Positions 39,745-48,417 of a DNA stretch of 64,000 nucleotides are shown one piece after another. This DNA is from Streptomyces niveus (GTDB taxonomy: Bacteria > Actinomycetota > Actinomycetes > Streptomycetales > Streptomycetaceae): contig NZ_CP018047.1 of the NCBI RefSeq assembly GCF_002009175.1, positions 4,278,001 through 4,342,000 of the forward strand, in the 5' to 3' direction. Made by a program: the position numbers and the translations under genes. The notes beneath the pieces are model-generated. The model saw only the letters and a list, made by a program, of their open reading frames with translations, made no database searches and was not told where the DNA came from. Position 1 is the first letter of the stretch. Each line of letters opens with the position of its first letter.

Positions 39745-40785
39745 ATGACGACTCGCAGGACGACGACGCCCACGACCGCGGCGGCGACGAAGGTCGCGAC
39801 CAGGAGCGCGACCGCGGCGGCCGAGGTCACGACGGAGGTCACCGCTCAGTCCCCGGTCCTCGCGGAGATCGTGCGGTCCGGCTTCGTGGAGGGCAGGCAC
39901 CGCGGCTCGCTGGTGCTGCTCGCGGCCGACGGCAGTGTGGAGTTCGCGCTCGGCGACCCGGACGTGCCGGTCTTCCCGCGCTCCAGCAACAAGCCCCTCC
40001 AGGCCGCCGCAGTGCTGCGCGCCGGCGTCGAACTGTCGGGTGAACGGCTGGCGTTGGCGGCGGCGAGCCACTCCGGCGAGGACTTCCACCTCGCCCTCGT
40101 ACAGAAGATGCTCGCCGAGTCCGGACTGACGGCGGACGATCTGCTGAACCCGGCGGACCTGCCGCTGGACCGGGTCGAGGCCGAGGCGTATCTGGCGGCG
40201 GGACGCATCCGCGACCGCGTCACCATGAACTGCTCCGGCAAGCACGCGGCGATGCTCGCGGCCTGCGTGCGCAACGACTGGCCGCTGGACACATACCTGG
40301 AGCCGTCCCACCCGTTGCAGCGGCTCGTGGCCACGGTGGTCGAGGAGACGTCGGGGGAGCGGGTCGCGGCGCTCGGTACGGACGGATGCGGCGCCCCGCT
40401 GATGGCCATCAGCCTCACCGGACTCGCCCGCTCCTTCCGCCACTTCGTCCTCGCAGAGCCGGGCACGGCCGAGCGCCGGGTGGCGGACGCGATGCGGGCT
40501 CACCCGTCGTACGTCGCCGGCACCCGCAGGGCCGACACCTGGCTGATGCGCGAGGTGCCGGGCGCGCTGTCGAAGATGGGCGCGGAGGCGGTGCAGGCGG
40601 TGGCGCTGGAGGACGGCCGCGCGCTGGCGTTCAAGGTGGACGACGGCGGCCTTCGCGCGCTGGGGCCGGTGCTGGCACGGGCGTTGGGGCTGCTGGGGGT
40701 CGAGGGACCGGTGCTGAAGCGGATCGGCCGGGCGCCGTTGCTGGGGGGCGACGCAGAGGTCGGCCAGGTGCGCGCGACGTTCTGA
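39745..40785 (+). CDS. Rhizobium-type L-asparaginase
   Basis: A 346-residue asparaginase of the Rhizobium etli type: [35 protein letters not shown], the key motif [16 protein letters not shown] and [18 protein letters not shown] Thr/Ala-rich head of 30 residues ([20 protein letters not shown]) precedes the enzyme and may be mis-started. GGAAGG precedes the ATG at 39745. Confidence 0.9.
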   Translation: MTTRRTTTPTTAAATKVATRSATAAAEVTTEVTAQSPVLAEIVRSGFVEGRHRGSLVLLAADGSVEFALGDPDVPVFPRSSNKPLQAAAVLRAGVELSGERLALAAASHSGEDFHLALVQKMLAESGLTADDLLNPADLPLDRVEAEAYLAAGRIRDRVTMNCSGKHAAMLAACVRNDWPLDTYLEPSHPLQRLVATVVEETSGERVAALGTDGCGAPLMAISLTGLARSFRHFVLAEPGTAERRVADAMRAHPSYVAGTRRADTWLMREVPGALSKMGAEAVQAVALEDGRALAFKVDDGGLRALGPVLARALGLLGVEGPVLKRIGRAPLLGGDAEVGQVRATF

Positions 40786-40858
40786 CCGCTCTCCCCTCGG
40801 CCGGCCTGCGGCGGAAATCCGCAGGACTTTCCGCCCCGCCTGTGTTTAGCGTACGAGC

Positions 40859-42106
40859 ATGGCCATCGACGTCCGCGTGATCACCGAATCCGACTTCCCC
40901 GCCTGGCTCCGCGCCCTGAACACCGGCTTCCTCAGGTCGCCCGCGGTGAGCGAGGAAAACGTCGCGGACCGCAGGTCGTACATGGACACGCGCCGTATGC
41001 GGGGCGCGTTCGACGAGGGCCGCTGCGTCGCGACGTACCGCACCTTCCCCCAAGAACTGACCGCCGTCGGCGGCGCCCGGCTGCCGTCCAGCGCGATCTC
41101 CAACGTCACGGTCTCGGCCACGCACCGCCGCCGCGGGCTGCTCAGCCGCATGATCACCGCGGATCTGGCGGAAGCGAAGGAGCGCGGCGACGTGGTCTCC
41201 ACGCTGATCGCGGCGGAGTACCCGATCTACGGGCGGTATGGCTTCGGCCCGGCCGCCTGGATCACCGACTGGTCGATCGACGTGCCGCGCGCCGGCCTCG
41301 ACCCACGCGCCTCCGGCCAGCCGGACGACGGCGGCCGCGTCGACCTGGCCGACGGCTCGGACGTGACGAAGCTGGGCCCCGACCTGCACGAGCGGCTGCG
41401 CTCCCTGAGGCACGGCGTGATCAGCCGCAACGAGCGCTGGTGGCGGGTCCTCACGGGCACGGCCACCTCGCACGGCGCACCGTGGAGCGAGCCGTTCCAC
41501 GCGGTGTACCGCTCGGCCTCGGGCGAGGTGGAGGGCCTGCTGACGTACAAGGCGGACGAGGTGTGGGGCGACGCCAAGCAGCCGCTGAACACGGCGACGG
41601 TGCTCGACGCGATCGCCGTGACGACGGCGGCGGAGCGCGCGCTGTGGCGCTACGTCTGCTCGATCGACTGGATCACCACGGTCCGCACCGGCTACCGCGC
41701 CCCCGACGACCTGCTCCCTCTCTTCCTCCCGGACCCGCGCGCGGCCAGGATCGTCACCCAGGCGGACTTCCTCTGGGTGCGGATCCTCGACACCGTACGA
41801 GCCCTGGAATCCCGCACGTACGCGGCCTCCGGCACCCTGGTCCTGAACATCCACGACCGCGCGTCCCTGGCCTCGGGCCGCTACCGCCTGGACACCACCC
41901 CGACGACCACGACCTGCACCCCGACGACACAGTCGCCCGACCTGACGCTGGACGTGCGCGAGCTGGGCGCGCTGTACCTGGGCGACGAATCGGCGGTCCG
42001 GCTGGCGGCGCTGGGCACGGTGACGGAGGAGAAGCCGGGAGCGGCCTCCCGCACGGACGCCCTGTTCCGCACCTCCCGACGGCCTTGGTGCCCGGACGTG
42101 TTCTGA
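40859..42106 (+). CDS. Eis-like GNAT acetyltransferase
   Basis: A 415-residue protein with the two-GNAT-plus-SCP2 plan of Eis: N-terminal acetyl-CoA site [20 protein letters not shown], middle GNAT-like domain with [13 protein letters not shown], and a C-terminal sterol-carrier-like part ending in PWCPDVF. Such enzymes acetylate amines, including some aminoglycosides. TAGCGT lies six bases before the ATG. The C-terminal acidic end fits the Eis active-site carboxylate. Confidence 0.9.
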   Translation: MAIDVRVITESDFPAWLRALNTGFLRSPAVSEENVADRRSYMDTRRMRGAFDEGRCVATYRTFPQELTAVGGARLPSSAISNVTVSATHRRRGLLSRMITADLAEAKERGDVVSTLIAAEYPIYGRYGFGPAAWITDWSIDVPRAGLDPRASGQPDDGGRVDLADGSDVTKLGPDLHERLRSLRHGVISRNERWWRVLTGTATSHGAPWSEPFHAVYRSASGEVEGLLTYKADEVWGDAKQPLNTATVLDAIAVTTAAERALWRYVCSIDWITTVRTGYRAPDDLLPLFLPDPRAARIVTQADFLWVRILDTVRALESRTYAASGTLVLNIHDRASLASGRYRLDTTPTTTTCTPTTQSPDLTLDVRELGALYLGDESAVRLAALGTVTEEKPGAASRTDALFRTSRRPWCPDVF

Positions 42107-42132
42107 GCGCCGGTGAGGCTGAACGACCGTGG

Positions 42133-42324
42133 TCAGCCGGTGCCCGGTTGCATCAGCAGCAGGGCCAGCACTACGGCGCCGATGCCCGCGCAGGTGGGGT
42201 TCTTGGCCTTGATCCCGATGCTCAGCAGGACCAGTGCGACGACCCCCATGGCACCGAAGTGCCAGGCGACGAGCTGTTCGAAGCCGACGGCGAAGGTGGC
42301 GAGGACGAGGGCTATCAGGGGCAT
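42133..42324 (-). CDS. 63-aa two-helix membrane protein
   Basis: A small membrane protein, MPLIALVLATFAVGFEQLVA and a second helix GIGAVVLALLLMQPGTG, with GGAGATCC before the ATG. It is divergent from the GntR gene and shares its operator region. Function unknown. Confidence 0.78.
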   Translation of the reverse strand: MPLIALVLATFAVGFEQLVAWHFGAMGVVALVLLSIGIKAKNPTCAGIGAVVLALLLMQPGTG

Positions 42325-42377
42325 GACGGATCTCCTTCAGGCGGACTGCCAGGGAAGTAAGCCGATCAACTCCCGTA

Positions 42378-42443
42378 CAACTTGATGTAGTTGACTGTAT
42401 TGTTCATGCCCGCTGACAAGTGCCCAGCAAACTTGTGTAGTTG
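42378..42443. promoter_or_regulatory. Two operator dyads between the small membrane gene and gntR
   Basis: CAACTTGATGTAGTTG (42378-42393) and CAAACTTGTGTAGTTG (42428-42443) are similar 16-bp sites with CAACT/AGTTG arms, 50 bp apart. They fit a GntR-type autoregulator controlling both divergent genes. Confidence 0.6.
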
Positions 42444-42532
42444 TATGTCTTTTAGGCTGGCAAGGTCGGATGGGTTGGGAAGGTTGTCCGACTCATCTAC
42501 ACGCAACTGAGGCGTGGTTGTACGGTTGCGGG

Positions 42533-43483
42533 GTGGTACATCGAGAGTCAGGTCACGAAGAGCCCAGGTACCGGTACGCGACGATCGCGGATGGTCTGCG
42601 TGCCGCGATCAACCGCGGTGACTTCCGGGCGACCGGACGGCTTCCGACCAACGAGGAACTGGTCGAGCGTTTCGGCGCGTCCAGGTCGACCGTCCTGAAG
42701 GCGCTCGACGTGCTCCGCGAGGAGCGGCTGATCGAGAGTCGGCGCGGGAGCGGGACGTTCGTGGCTCCCGGGCTGCCCGGCGGGGCCGCACCCGCGGAGG
42801 CGGAGGGTGAGGCCGTCGCCTCGGAGAGCGTGCCCGCTGTGATGCTGGGGCCGTCTCTCGACAAGGCGTTCAAGGCGCCCGCGGTGACCCTCGACGTCTA
42901 CTCGATGACCACGGAGGTGCTGGCGAACCGCATCTCGGACCAGGCCCAGCGCATCCAGGAGGACAGGGCGACGCCGGCCCCGTCGAGCATCACAGCCCGG
43001 CTGATGCTGCCGGACACCCGCGCCAAGCTGTGGGTGCCGTCGAACGTCGACGATCCCGAGGACCCGCGCCCGCTCCAGCGACTTCAGGGGATCCTCTACC
43101 GAAGCGTGTCCCAGATACGGCAGGCACTGTTCGATCTCCAGGCCAAGAATTTCGTCCCGGAGGTGACAGTCGACGTAAGGGTCGTGTCCTCGATTCCGGA
43201 CTTCAAGTTGTACATCCTGAACGGGAATCTGGCCCTTCAGGGGCTCTACGAGATCACGGAGCACGACGTCATGTGGGAGAAGACCGGAGAGGTGATGACG
43301 ATCAAGGACGCCATCGGTCTGGGATCGGCCTCGCTGCTGCATCCGTACCGTGCGGCCGCCGATTCCCCGCCCGGCGCCGATGCCTTGCCCGGCCCCGCGG
43401 CCGGCCGGATGGGTTTCGTGGAGCGGGCGCAGAAGTTCTTCGACTCGCGCTGGGACCACCTGGCGACAGAGGCGGACTTCTGA
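42533..43483 (+). CDS. GntR-family regulator
   Basis: A 316-residue regulator: a GntR winged helix (about residues 14-75, with GRLPTNEELVERFGASRSTV and RRGSGTFVAPG), then a 240-residue effector domain without an obvious known fold. The GTG at 42533 follows TACGGT by six bases, so it may be leaderless. It precedes a HAD hydrolase and an APH-like kinase, a trio seen together in Streptomyces. Confidence 0.86.
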   Translation: MVHRESGHEEPRYRYATIADGLRAAINRGDFRATGRLPTNEELVERFGASRSTVLKALDVLREERLIESRRGSGTFVAPGLPGGAAPAEAEGEAVASESVPAVMLGPSLDKAFKAPAVTLDVYSMTTEVLANRISDQAQRIQEDRATPAPSSITARLMLPDTRAKLWVPSNVDDPEDPRPLQRLQGILYRSVSQIRQALFDLQAKNFVPEVTVDVRVVSSIPDFKLYILNGNLALQGLYEITEHDVMWEKTGEVMTIKDAIGLGSASLLHPYRAAADSPPGADALPGPAAGRMGFVERAQKFFDSRWDHLATEADF

Positions 43484-43485
43484 TC

Positions 43486-44226
43486 GTGGCTGCTCTTCCG
43501 CAGGCTGCTTCCTCCCGGCACCAGGCGCTGAAGCGGATGCTGAGCCGGGCCAGATGCGTCGTGCTGGACCTGGACGGGCCGGTCGTGCGGTTCTTCGCCC
43601 GGCCCGACGGGTCGCCGGACAGCGTCGCTCCCTCCATCGCCGCCGAACTGCTCGACATCGCACGGGTGAACGGCACCGTTTTGCCCGAGCTGGAGGGGGT
43701 GGAGGACCCCCACCGGATCCTCACGGTCCATGACCGGCACCCCGGAGCCGGCGTATGGCGCAGGGTCGCCCTGGAGATGCGCGACACGCTCGACAGCGCG
43801 GAGTGGAAGGCGGCCGAGCACGGCACGGAGACCGACGGTGCCACCGACTTCATCCGTGAGTGGCGGGCACGGGGGCGGCATCTCTCCGTCGCCTCCAACA
43901 ACCACCCGGTCGCCGTCACCCGCGTCCTGGAGCGGCTGGGCGTGCTCGACCGCTTCGACGGTCCGGTGGTCGGCCGCGCCGCGGACACCAGGCTGATGAA
44001 GCCTCATCCGCACGCGCTCCGGCTCGCGATGGTGCCGGCGGCGGGAGGCCCCGAGCGGCACGTGATGATCGGTGACTCGCGGTCGGATCTCGTCACGGCC
44101 CAAGCGGTGGGGATGCCCTTCATCGGCTACCACCGCAAGGCGGCGGCACGGGAATTGCTCGCCGCCGCCGGCGCCCCCGTGGTGCTGGAGTCGATGAGGG
44201 AACTGCTGGCTGCCCTCCCGGACTGA
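43486..44226 (+). CDS. HAD-family hydrolase
   Basis: A 246-residue phosphatase: motif I CVVLDLDGPVVRFFA, motif II VASNNHP, the Lys in RLMKPHPHAL and motif IV MIGDSRSDLVTAQAVGMP. The GTG start lies two bases after the gntR stop. Substrate unknown, probably a small phosphoester. Confidence 0.9.
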   Translation: MAALPQAASSRHQALKRMLSRARCVVLDLDGPVVRFFARPDGSPDSVAPSIAAELLDIARVNGTVLPELEGVEDPHRILTVHDRHPGAGVWRRVALEMRDTLDSAEWKAAEHGTETDGATDFIREWRARGRHLSVASNNHPVAVTRVLERLGVLDRFDGPVVGRAADTRLMKPHPHALRLAMVPAAGGPERHVMIGDSRSDLVTAQAVGMPFIGYHRKAAARELLAAAGAPVVLESMRELLAALPD

Positions 44227-44396
44227 ACGCGCTGCCCCGGCAAGCGCCCTGTTCCCCTGGCGCCCTCCTCTCGTTTACATGTTCCCTCCCTATTGGGAGT
44301 GGTTGAGGGCAAGATGGTGTATAGAGGCGCCGCTTTCGTGCCCCTCCGACCCGACGGACGGAGCGACGTGACCGACCCGAACATGACCGACCCGGT

Positions 44397-45491
44397 ATGA
44401 CAGTTGACGCGGTGTCCGACGTACGTCGGCGGGCGGCCGGGTCGAGTGGCGGAGACCACGAAGTCGTACGGCCGCTCACGGGCTACCACCACGAGGCGTA
44501 CGCCATTCCGCTACCGCGGGGGAACGCGCTCGGTGACCGCTACGACCGGGCCAACCTCCGGGTTCCGCGACCGGGGGTGCTCTGGTTCGACCGGCGGTAC
44601 TTCGCTTCGGAGGACCGGCTCCTGTTGGCGTTGCACGGCCGGATCGACCGGATTCCCGAGGTCATACGGACCGACGGCAGCGCTGTTCTACAGGGTTTTG
44701 TCGAGGGCCGGACCCTCGGGACCGGGTGGCCGGGAGGCCGACAGCTGTCCCCCCGTCACCTCGGCCAACTGGGCACCTTCTTCCACCAGTTGGTCTCCGT
44801 CGATCCGTACGGCGCGGACATCGCCCAGGTCCCCGTGATGGGACCCGGTCCGGACGACGGGGATTCGGCCGCCGCACTCGGACAGCTCGTGGACTTCACC
44901 GAACGGCGGGTCTACCGCAAGCACGAGCAGCGGTACGGTCCGCTCTTCGCGGCGCTCGGAGTCGTCGGCACGGACGGGATCGACCGGCTGCGTGAACGGG
45001 CCCGGACCCTGCGCAGACGCCCGTTCGCCCTGCTCCACGGTGATCTGCACCGCGAGAACTTCGTCATCGACCTCGCCGGGGACCTGTGGGTCATCGACTG
45101 GGAACTCGCCATGGTCGGCGACCCGCTCTACGACCTGGCGACACACCTCCACCTGATGCGTCACCCCGCCCGCGAGGCCGCCAGGACGGCCCGCGTCTGG
45201 TGCGACGCGGTGGAGAGGGCGCGGCCCGGCAGCTCGGACGGCTGGCAGCGGGACCTGCCGGTGCTGCTTGCGTACAAGCGGCTGCAGTCCGTCTACACGG
45301 ACGTCATCCGCGCCGCCCGGTCCCTGGAGGACGACAGTGAGGTGAACCGGCGACGGCTGTCGGCGGTGGCGTGGCGGATCCAGCGGGTCCTGGACACGGC
45401 GCGGGAGCCGCTGGGGCCGGATTCCGCACCGACACGCAGGCAGATCATTTCCGCGTACCGGAACTGGCTGGCGGTGACGCCCGCGCGGTGA
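44397..45491 (+). CDS. Aminoglycoside-phosphotransferase-like kinase
   Basis: A 364-residue APH-fold kinase: catalytic ALLHGDLHRENFVID and metal-binding WVIDWELAMVGDPLYDLATH. The length and N-terminal extension suggest a small-molecule kinase rather than a known resistance enzyme. It lies 170 bases after the HAD gene with a TATAGA -10 like box between, so it may have its own promoter. A kinase and phosphatase under one GntR regulator suggests control of a phosphorylated metabolite. Confidence 0.88.
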   Translation: MTVDAVSDVRRRAAGSSGGDHEVVRPLTGYHHEAYAIPLPRGNALGDRYDRANLRVPRPGVLWFDRRYFASEDRLLLALHGRIDRIPEVIRTDGSAVLQGFVEGRTLGTGWPGGRQLSPRHLGQLGTFFHQLVSVDPYGADIAQVPVMGPGPDDGDSAAALGQLVDFTERRVYRKHEQRYGPLFAALGVVGTDGIDRLRERARTLRRRPFALLHGDLHRENFVIDLAGDLWVIDWELAMVGDPLYDLATHLHLMRHPAREAARTARVWCDAVERARPGSSDGWQRDLPVLLAYKRLQSVYTDVIRAARSLEDDSEVNRRRLSAVAWRIQRVLDTAREPLGPDSAPTRRQIISAYRNWLAVTPAR

Positions 45492-45533
45492 GTGCCGACC
45501 ATGTCGGCTCACGCCCCCCGGGGCCGGACCCCC

Positions 45534-46322
45534 TCACGCCGTCCGCTTCCTGAACAGCCGCCCCGACAACCCCACCGCCACCAGCAGGATCCCCGCGCAC
45601 CAGGCCAGTGCCACCCAGGGGTCCGAGCCCACCGGGCGGTTGAGGAGGAGGCCGCGGAGGGATTCGATCACCGGGGTGACCGGCTGGTTGTAGGCGAAGC
45701 CGTGGAGCCAGGTCGGCATCGCGGCGATCGGGGCGAACGTGCTGCTCGGGTAGGTCAGGAACATCATGAAGAACGAGAAGGCGCCCGCCGCCTCCGGGGA
45801 CTTGGTGAGCAGGCCGACCGCCGCCGCCAGCCAGGAGATCGCCACGATGAAGGCGAGCAGCAGGCCCGCTGCCGCGAAGGCGGCCGGGAGGGTCGGGGAC
45901 GGGCGGAAGCCGATCAGCAGGGCCACGCCGAGGACCAGGACCGTCGAGACGACGTTGCGGACGGTGCTCGAAGCGACATGGCCGGCCAGGATCGCCGTGC
46001 CGCCGACGTCGAGTGAGCGGAGGCGGTCGATGATGCCGCCCTTCATGTCCTCGTTGACGCTCACCGCCGTGCCCGACGAGCCGAAACCGGCGCAGAGCAG
46101 CAGGACACCGGGCACGACGTAGGAGACGTACGGCCCGCCCGTGCCGGTGTCGATGGCGCCGCCGAAGAGGTAGACGAAGATCAGCATCAGCATGACCGGC
46201 AGCATGAGCGAGGTGAAGACGGCGTCGACGTTGCGGCTGCTCAGCCGGATCGAACGGCCCGTCATGACAAGGGTGTTGTTCAGCGCCCGGCCGGCCGGGG
46301 TCACCGTCGTCGCGTCAGACAT
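45534..46322 (-). CDS. DrrB-like ABC-2 transporter permease
   Basis: A 262-residue permease with six predicted helices (for example LMLPVMLMLIFVYLFGGAI, then VVPGVLLLCAGFGSSG) and the ABC-2 signature MMFLTYPSSTFAPIAAMPTW. Works with the ATP-binding protein as a drug exporter. ATG at 46322 overlaps the stop of the ATPase gene by eight bases. Confidence 0.93.
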   Translation of the reverse strand: MSDATTVTPAGRALNNTLVMTGRSIRLSSRNVDAVFTSLMLPVMLMLIFVYLFGGAIDTGTGGPYVSYVVPGVLLLCAGFGSSGTAVSVNEDMKGGIIDRLRSLDVGGTAILAGHVASSTVRNVVSTVLVLGVALLIGFRPSPTLPAAFAAAGLLLAFIVAISWLAAAVGLLTKSPEAAGAFSFFMMFLTYPSSTFAPIAAMPTWLHGFAYNQPVTPVIESLRGLLLNRPVGSDPWVALAWCAGILLVAVGLSGRLFRKRTA

Positions 46323-47304
46323 GGGTCGGCTCCTCGGTGGTCAGGGGGTCGGTGTCGGGCGTACGGGCGGCGCCTTGGCCGGTCAGGGCCATGAACACGT
46401 CGTCGAGCGTCACGCTGTGCACGGCGAAGCTCACGACGTCGCGGCGCGCCGGATCGACCTCGTCCAGCAGCGCCCGTACCCGCGTCGCCGTGCCGTCCGT
46501 CGGCAGGCCGAGCGTGAGTGTGTCGGGGGACCGGCGTACGGCGAGCGGCGCGAGGCGCTCGTACGCCGCCGCGTCGGCGAGCACCAGGTCGAGACGGTGT
46601 CCGGAGACCCGGCTCTTCAGCTCCGGCGCCGTGCCCTCGGCGACCAGCCGGCCGCCGTCGAGTACGGCGATACGGTCCGCCAACTGGTCCGCCTCCTCCA
46701 GGTACTGGGTGGTGAGGAAGACCGTGGAGCCCCCCGCCGACAGCTCGCGCACCACCTGCCACAGCTCCTGCCGGCTGCGCAGGTCGAGCCCGGTCGTCGG
46801 CTCGTCCAGGAAGATGACCTCCGGCTCGCCGACCAGTCCGGCGGCCAGATCGAGCCGCCGCCGCATACCGCCCGAGTACGTGCGGGTGAGCCGCCGCCCG
46901 GCGGTGGTGAGGCCGAACCGCTCCAGCAGGTCCGCGGCCCGGCGGTGCGCGTCCGCGCGTGACAGGCCGTGGAGGCGCGCCATCATGCGCAGGTTCTCCT
47001 CGCCGGTCTGCTTCTCGTCGACCGAGGCGAACTGTCCGGTCAGGCTCACGGCCCGGCGCACCTGGCGCCGCTGGGTCCGTACGTCGTAACCCGCCACCCG
47101 GGCCGTGCCGCCGTCCGCGTCGGCGAGCGTGGCGAGGATCCGTACGGCGGTGGTCTTGCCGGCGCCGTTCGGGCCGAGGAGGGAGAAGACCGTGCCGCTC
47201 TCGACGGTCAGGTCGATGCCGTCGAGCACCTTCACCCGCTCGTCCCCACGCCCGTAGGACTTCTCCAGACCGATGGCGCTGATAGCTCGTCTCTGGGGGC
47301 TCAT
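46315..47304 (-). CDS. DrrA-like ABC exporter ATP-binding protein
   Basis: A 329-residue ATPase: Walker A LLGPNGAGKTTAVRIL, signature TYSGGMRRRLDLAAGLV, Walker B VIFLDEPTTGLD and switch-His region FLTTQYLEEADQLADRI. The C-terminal 100 residues match DrrA. It is the first gene of the exporter operon, divergent from the TetR gene across a perfect palindrome, so drug-induced release of TetR is likely. Confidence 0.93.
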   Translation of the reverse strand: MSPQRRAISAIGLEKSYGRGDERVKVLDGIDLTVESGTVFSLLGPNGAGKTTAVRILATLADADGGTARVAGYDVRTQRRQVRRAVSLTGQFASVDEKQTGEENLRMMARLHGLSRADAHRRAADLLERFGLTTAGRRLTRTYSGGMRRRLDLAAGLVGEPEVIFLDEPTTGLDLRSRQELWQVVRELSAGGSTVFLTTQYLEEADQLADRIAVLDGGRLVAEGTAPELKSRVSGHRLDLVLADAAAYERLAPLAVRRSPDTLTLGLPTDGTATRVRALLDEVDPARRDVVSFAVHSVTLDDVFMALTGQGAARTPDTDPLTTEEPTHV

Positions 47305-47342
47305 GGCCACCGCTCCTCCGTCGCGCGTGCCGGCTTGACGCC

Positions 47343-47385
47343 TTATGCGTAACCCTTACGCTTGATGTGTAAGGGTTACGCATAA
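47343..47385. promoter_or_regulatory. Perfect 17-bp-arm palindrome between TetR and exporter genes
   Basis: TTATGCGTAACCCTTAC (47343-47359) and its exact complement (47369-47385) with a nine-base spacer. TACGCA occurs in each arm and forms -10-like boxes in both directions, so a bound TetR dimer pair would close both divergent promoters. Confidence 0.88.
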
Positions 47386-47390
47386 CTAGG

Positions 47391-48389
47391 ATGGCGTCAA
47401 GCGGGAACGGCGGCACGAGCGGTAGCGCGAGCGGCGGCACGAGCTGGGAAGGCGGAGGCGCGGACGTGACGGACGAGAGCACGCGGGAGCGCGCGGGGGA
47501 GAGCGGCGACGACGGCACGGGGCTGCCGGCCAGCATCGAAGCCGCCTGGGGACTGCGCGAACGCCCCACGAAGGGACGCAAGCCCGGTCTCAGCCTGGCG
47601 CGGATCGTGGACACGGCCGTCACCGTCGCCGCCACCGAGGGGCTGCCCGCGGTCTCGATGGGCCGGATCGCCAAGAAGCTCGGCGTCTCGCCGATGTCGC
47701 TCTACCGGTACGTGGCGGCCAAGGACGAGCTGTACGTACTGATGCAGGAGGCGATCATCGGCGACCCGCCGGCGCTGCCCGCGCCGGGCACCGACTGGCG
47801 TACGGCGATGGCCGAGTGGGCGTGGGAGATGCGCCGGATCTGCTACGAGAACCTGTGGGCGCTCCGTATCCCGGTGTCCAGCCCGCCCGCCACGCCCCGG
47901 ATGGTGGCCTGGTGGGAGTGGGGGCTGGTCGCGCTGGAGGGGACCAGGCTCGACTGGAGCGAGAAGCTGTCGGTGATCCTGATGGTCAACGGCCATGTGC
48001 GGCACGAGGCGACGCTGATGGCGGATCTGGCCGCCGCCGTGGAGGCGAGCGGCAGATCGGCGGACGCCGTACTCGCCGGATACGGGCGCACGATCCAGAA
48101 GCTGGCCGATCCGGCGCGCTTCCCGTCCGTCGCGGAGATGCTGGCGGCCGGGGTGCTGGACGTACCGGAGGAACCGGAGAGCCCCGACTACGAGTTCGTC
48201 TTCGGCCTCGAGCGCATGCTGGACGGCATCGACCTGCTGGTGCGCGAGCGGGGCGGGGACAGCGGTGTGGGCCGGGACAGGGGTACGGGCGGGGACAGGG
48301 GTACGGGCGCGGGCCGGGGTACGGGCGGCGGCCGGGACGGGGGAGTTGGCGGGCGCGGCGGCGAGAAGGGCGCGAAACCCGTCGCATGA
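47391..48389 (+). CDS. TetR-family regulator of the DrrAB-like exporter
   Basis: A protein of 332 residues from the ATG at 47391, or 307 from a GTG at 47466 that has GGAGGCGCGGAC upstream. The HTH (LARIVDTAVTVAATEGLPAV and KKLGVSPMSLYRYVAAKDEL) is followed by a TetR_C_1 ligand domain. The C-terminus is a Gly/Arg/Asp repeat (GRDRGTGGDRGTGAGRGTGG) of no clear role. It probably represses itself and the exporter. Confidence 0.9.
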   Translation: MASSGNGGTSGSASGGTSWEGGGADVTDESTRERAGESGDDGTGLPASIEAAWGLRERPTKGRKPGLSLARIVDTAVTVAATEGLPAVSMGRIAKKLGVSPMSLYRYVAAKDELYVLMQEAIIGDPPALPAPGTDWRTAMAEWAWEMRRICYENLWALRIPVSSPPATPRMVAWWEWGLVALEGTRLDWSEKLSVILMVNGHVRHEATLMADLAAAVEASGRSADAVLAGYGRTIQKLADPARFPSVAEMLAAGVLDVPEEPESPDYEFVFGLERMLDGIDLLVRERGGDSGVGRDRGTGGDRGTGAGRGTGGGRDGGVGGRGGEKGAKPVA

Positions 48390-48409
48390 GGCGAAACCCG
48401 TCGCATAAG
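48372..48409 (+). repeat. 19-bp tandem duplication across the end of the tetR gene
   Basis: GCGAAACCCGTCGCATGAG (48372-48390) is followed directly by a copy with one change (GCATAAG). The first copy contains the TetR stop codon; the second supplies a CATAAG -10 like box just before the esterase start. Confidence 0.8.
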
Positions 48410-48417
48410 GTGCGCGC

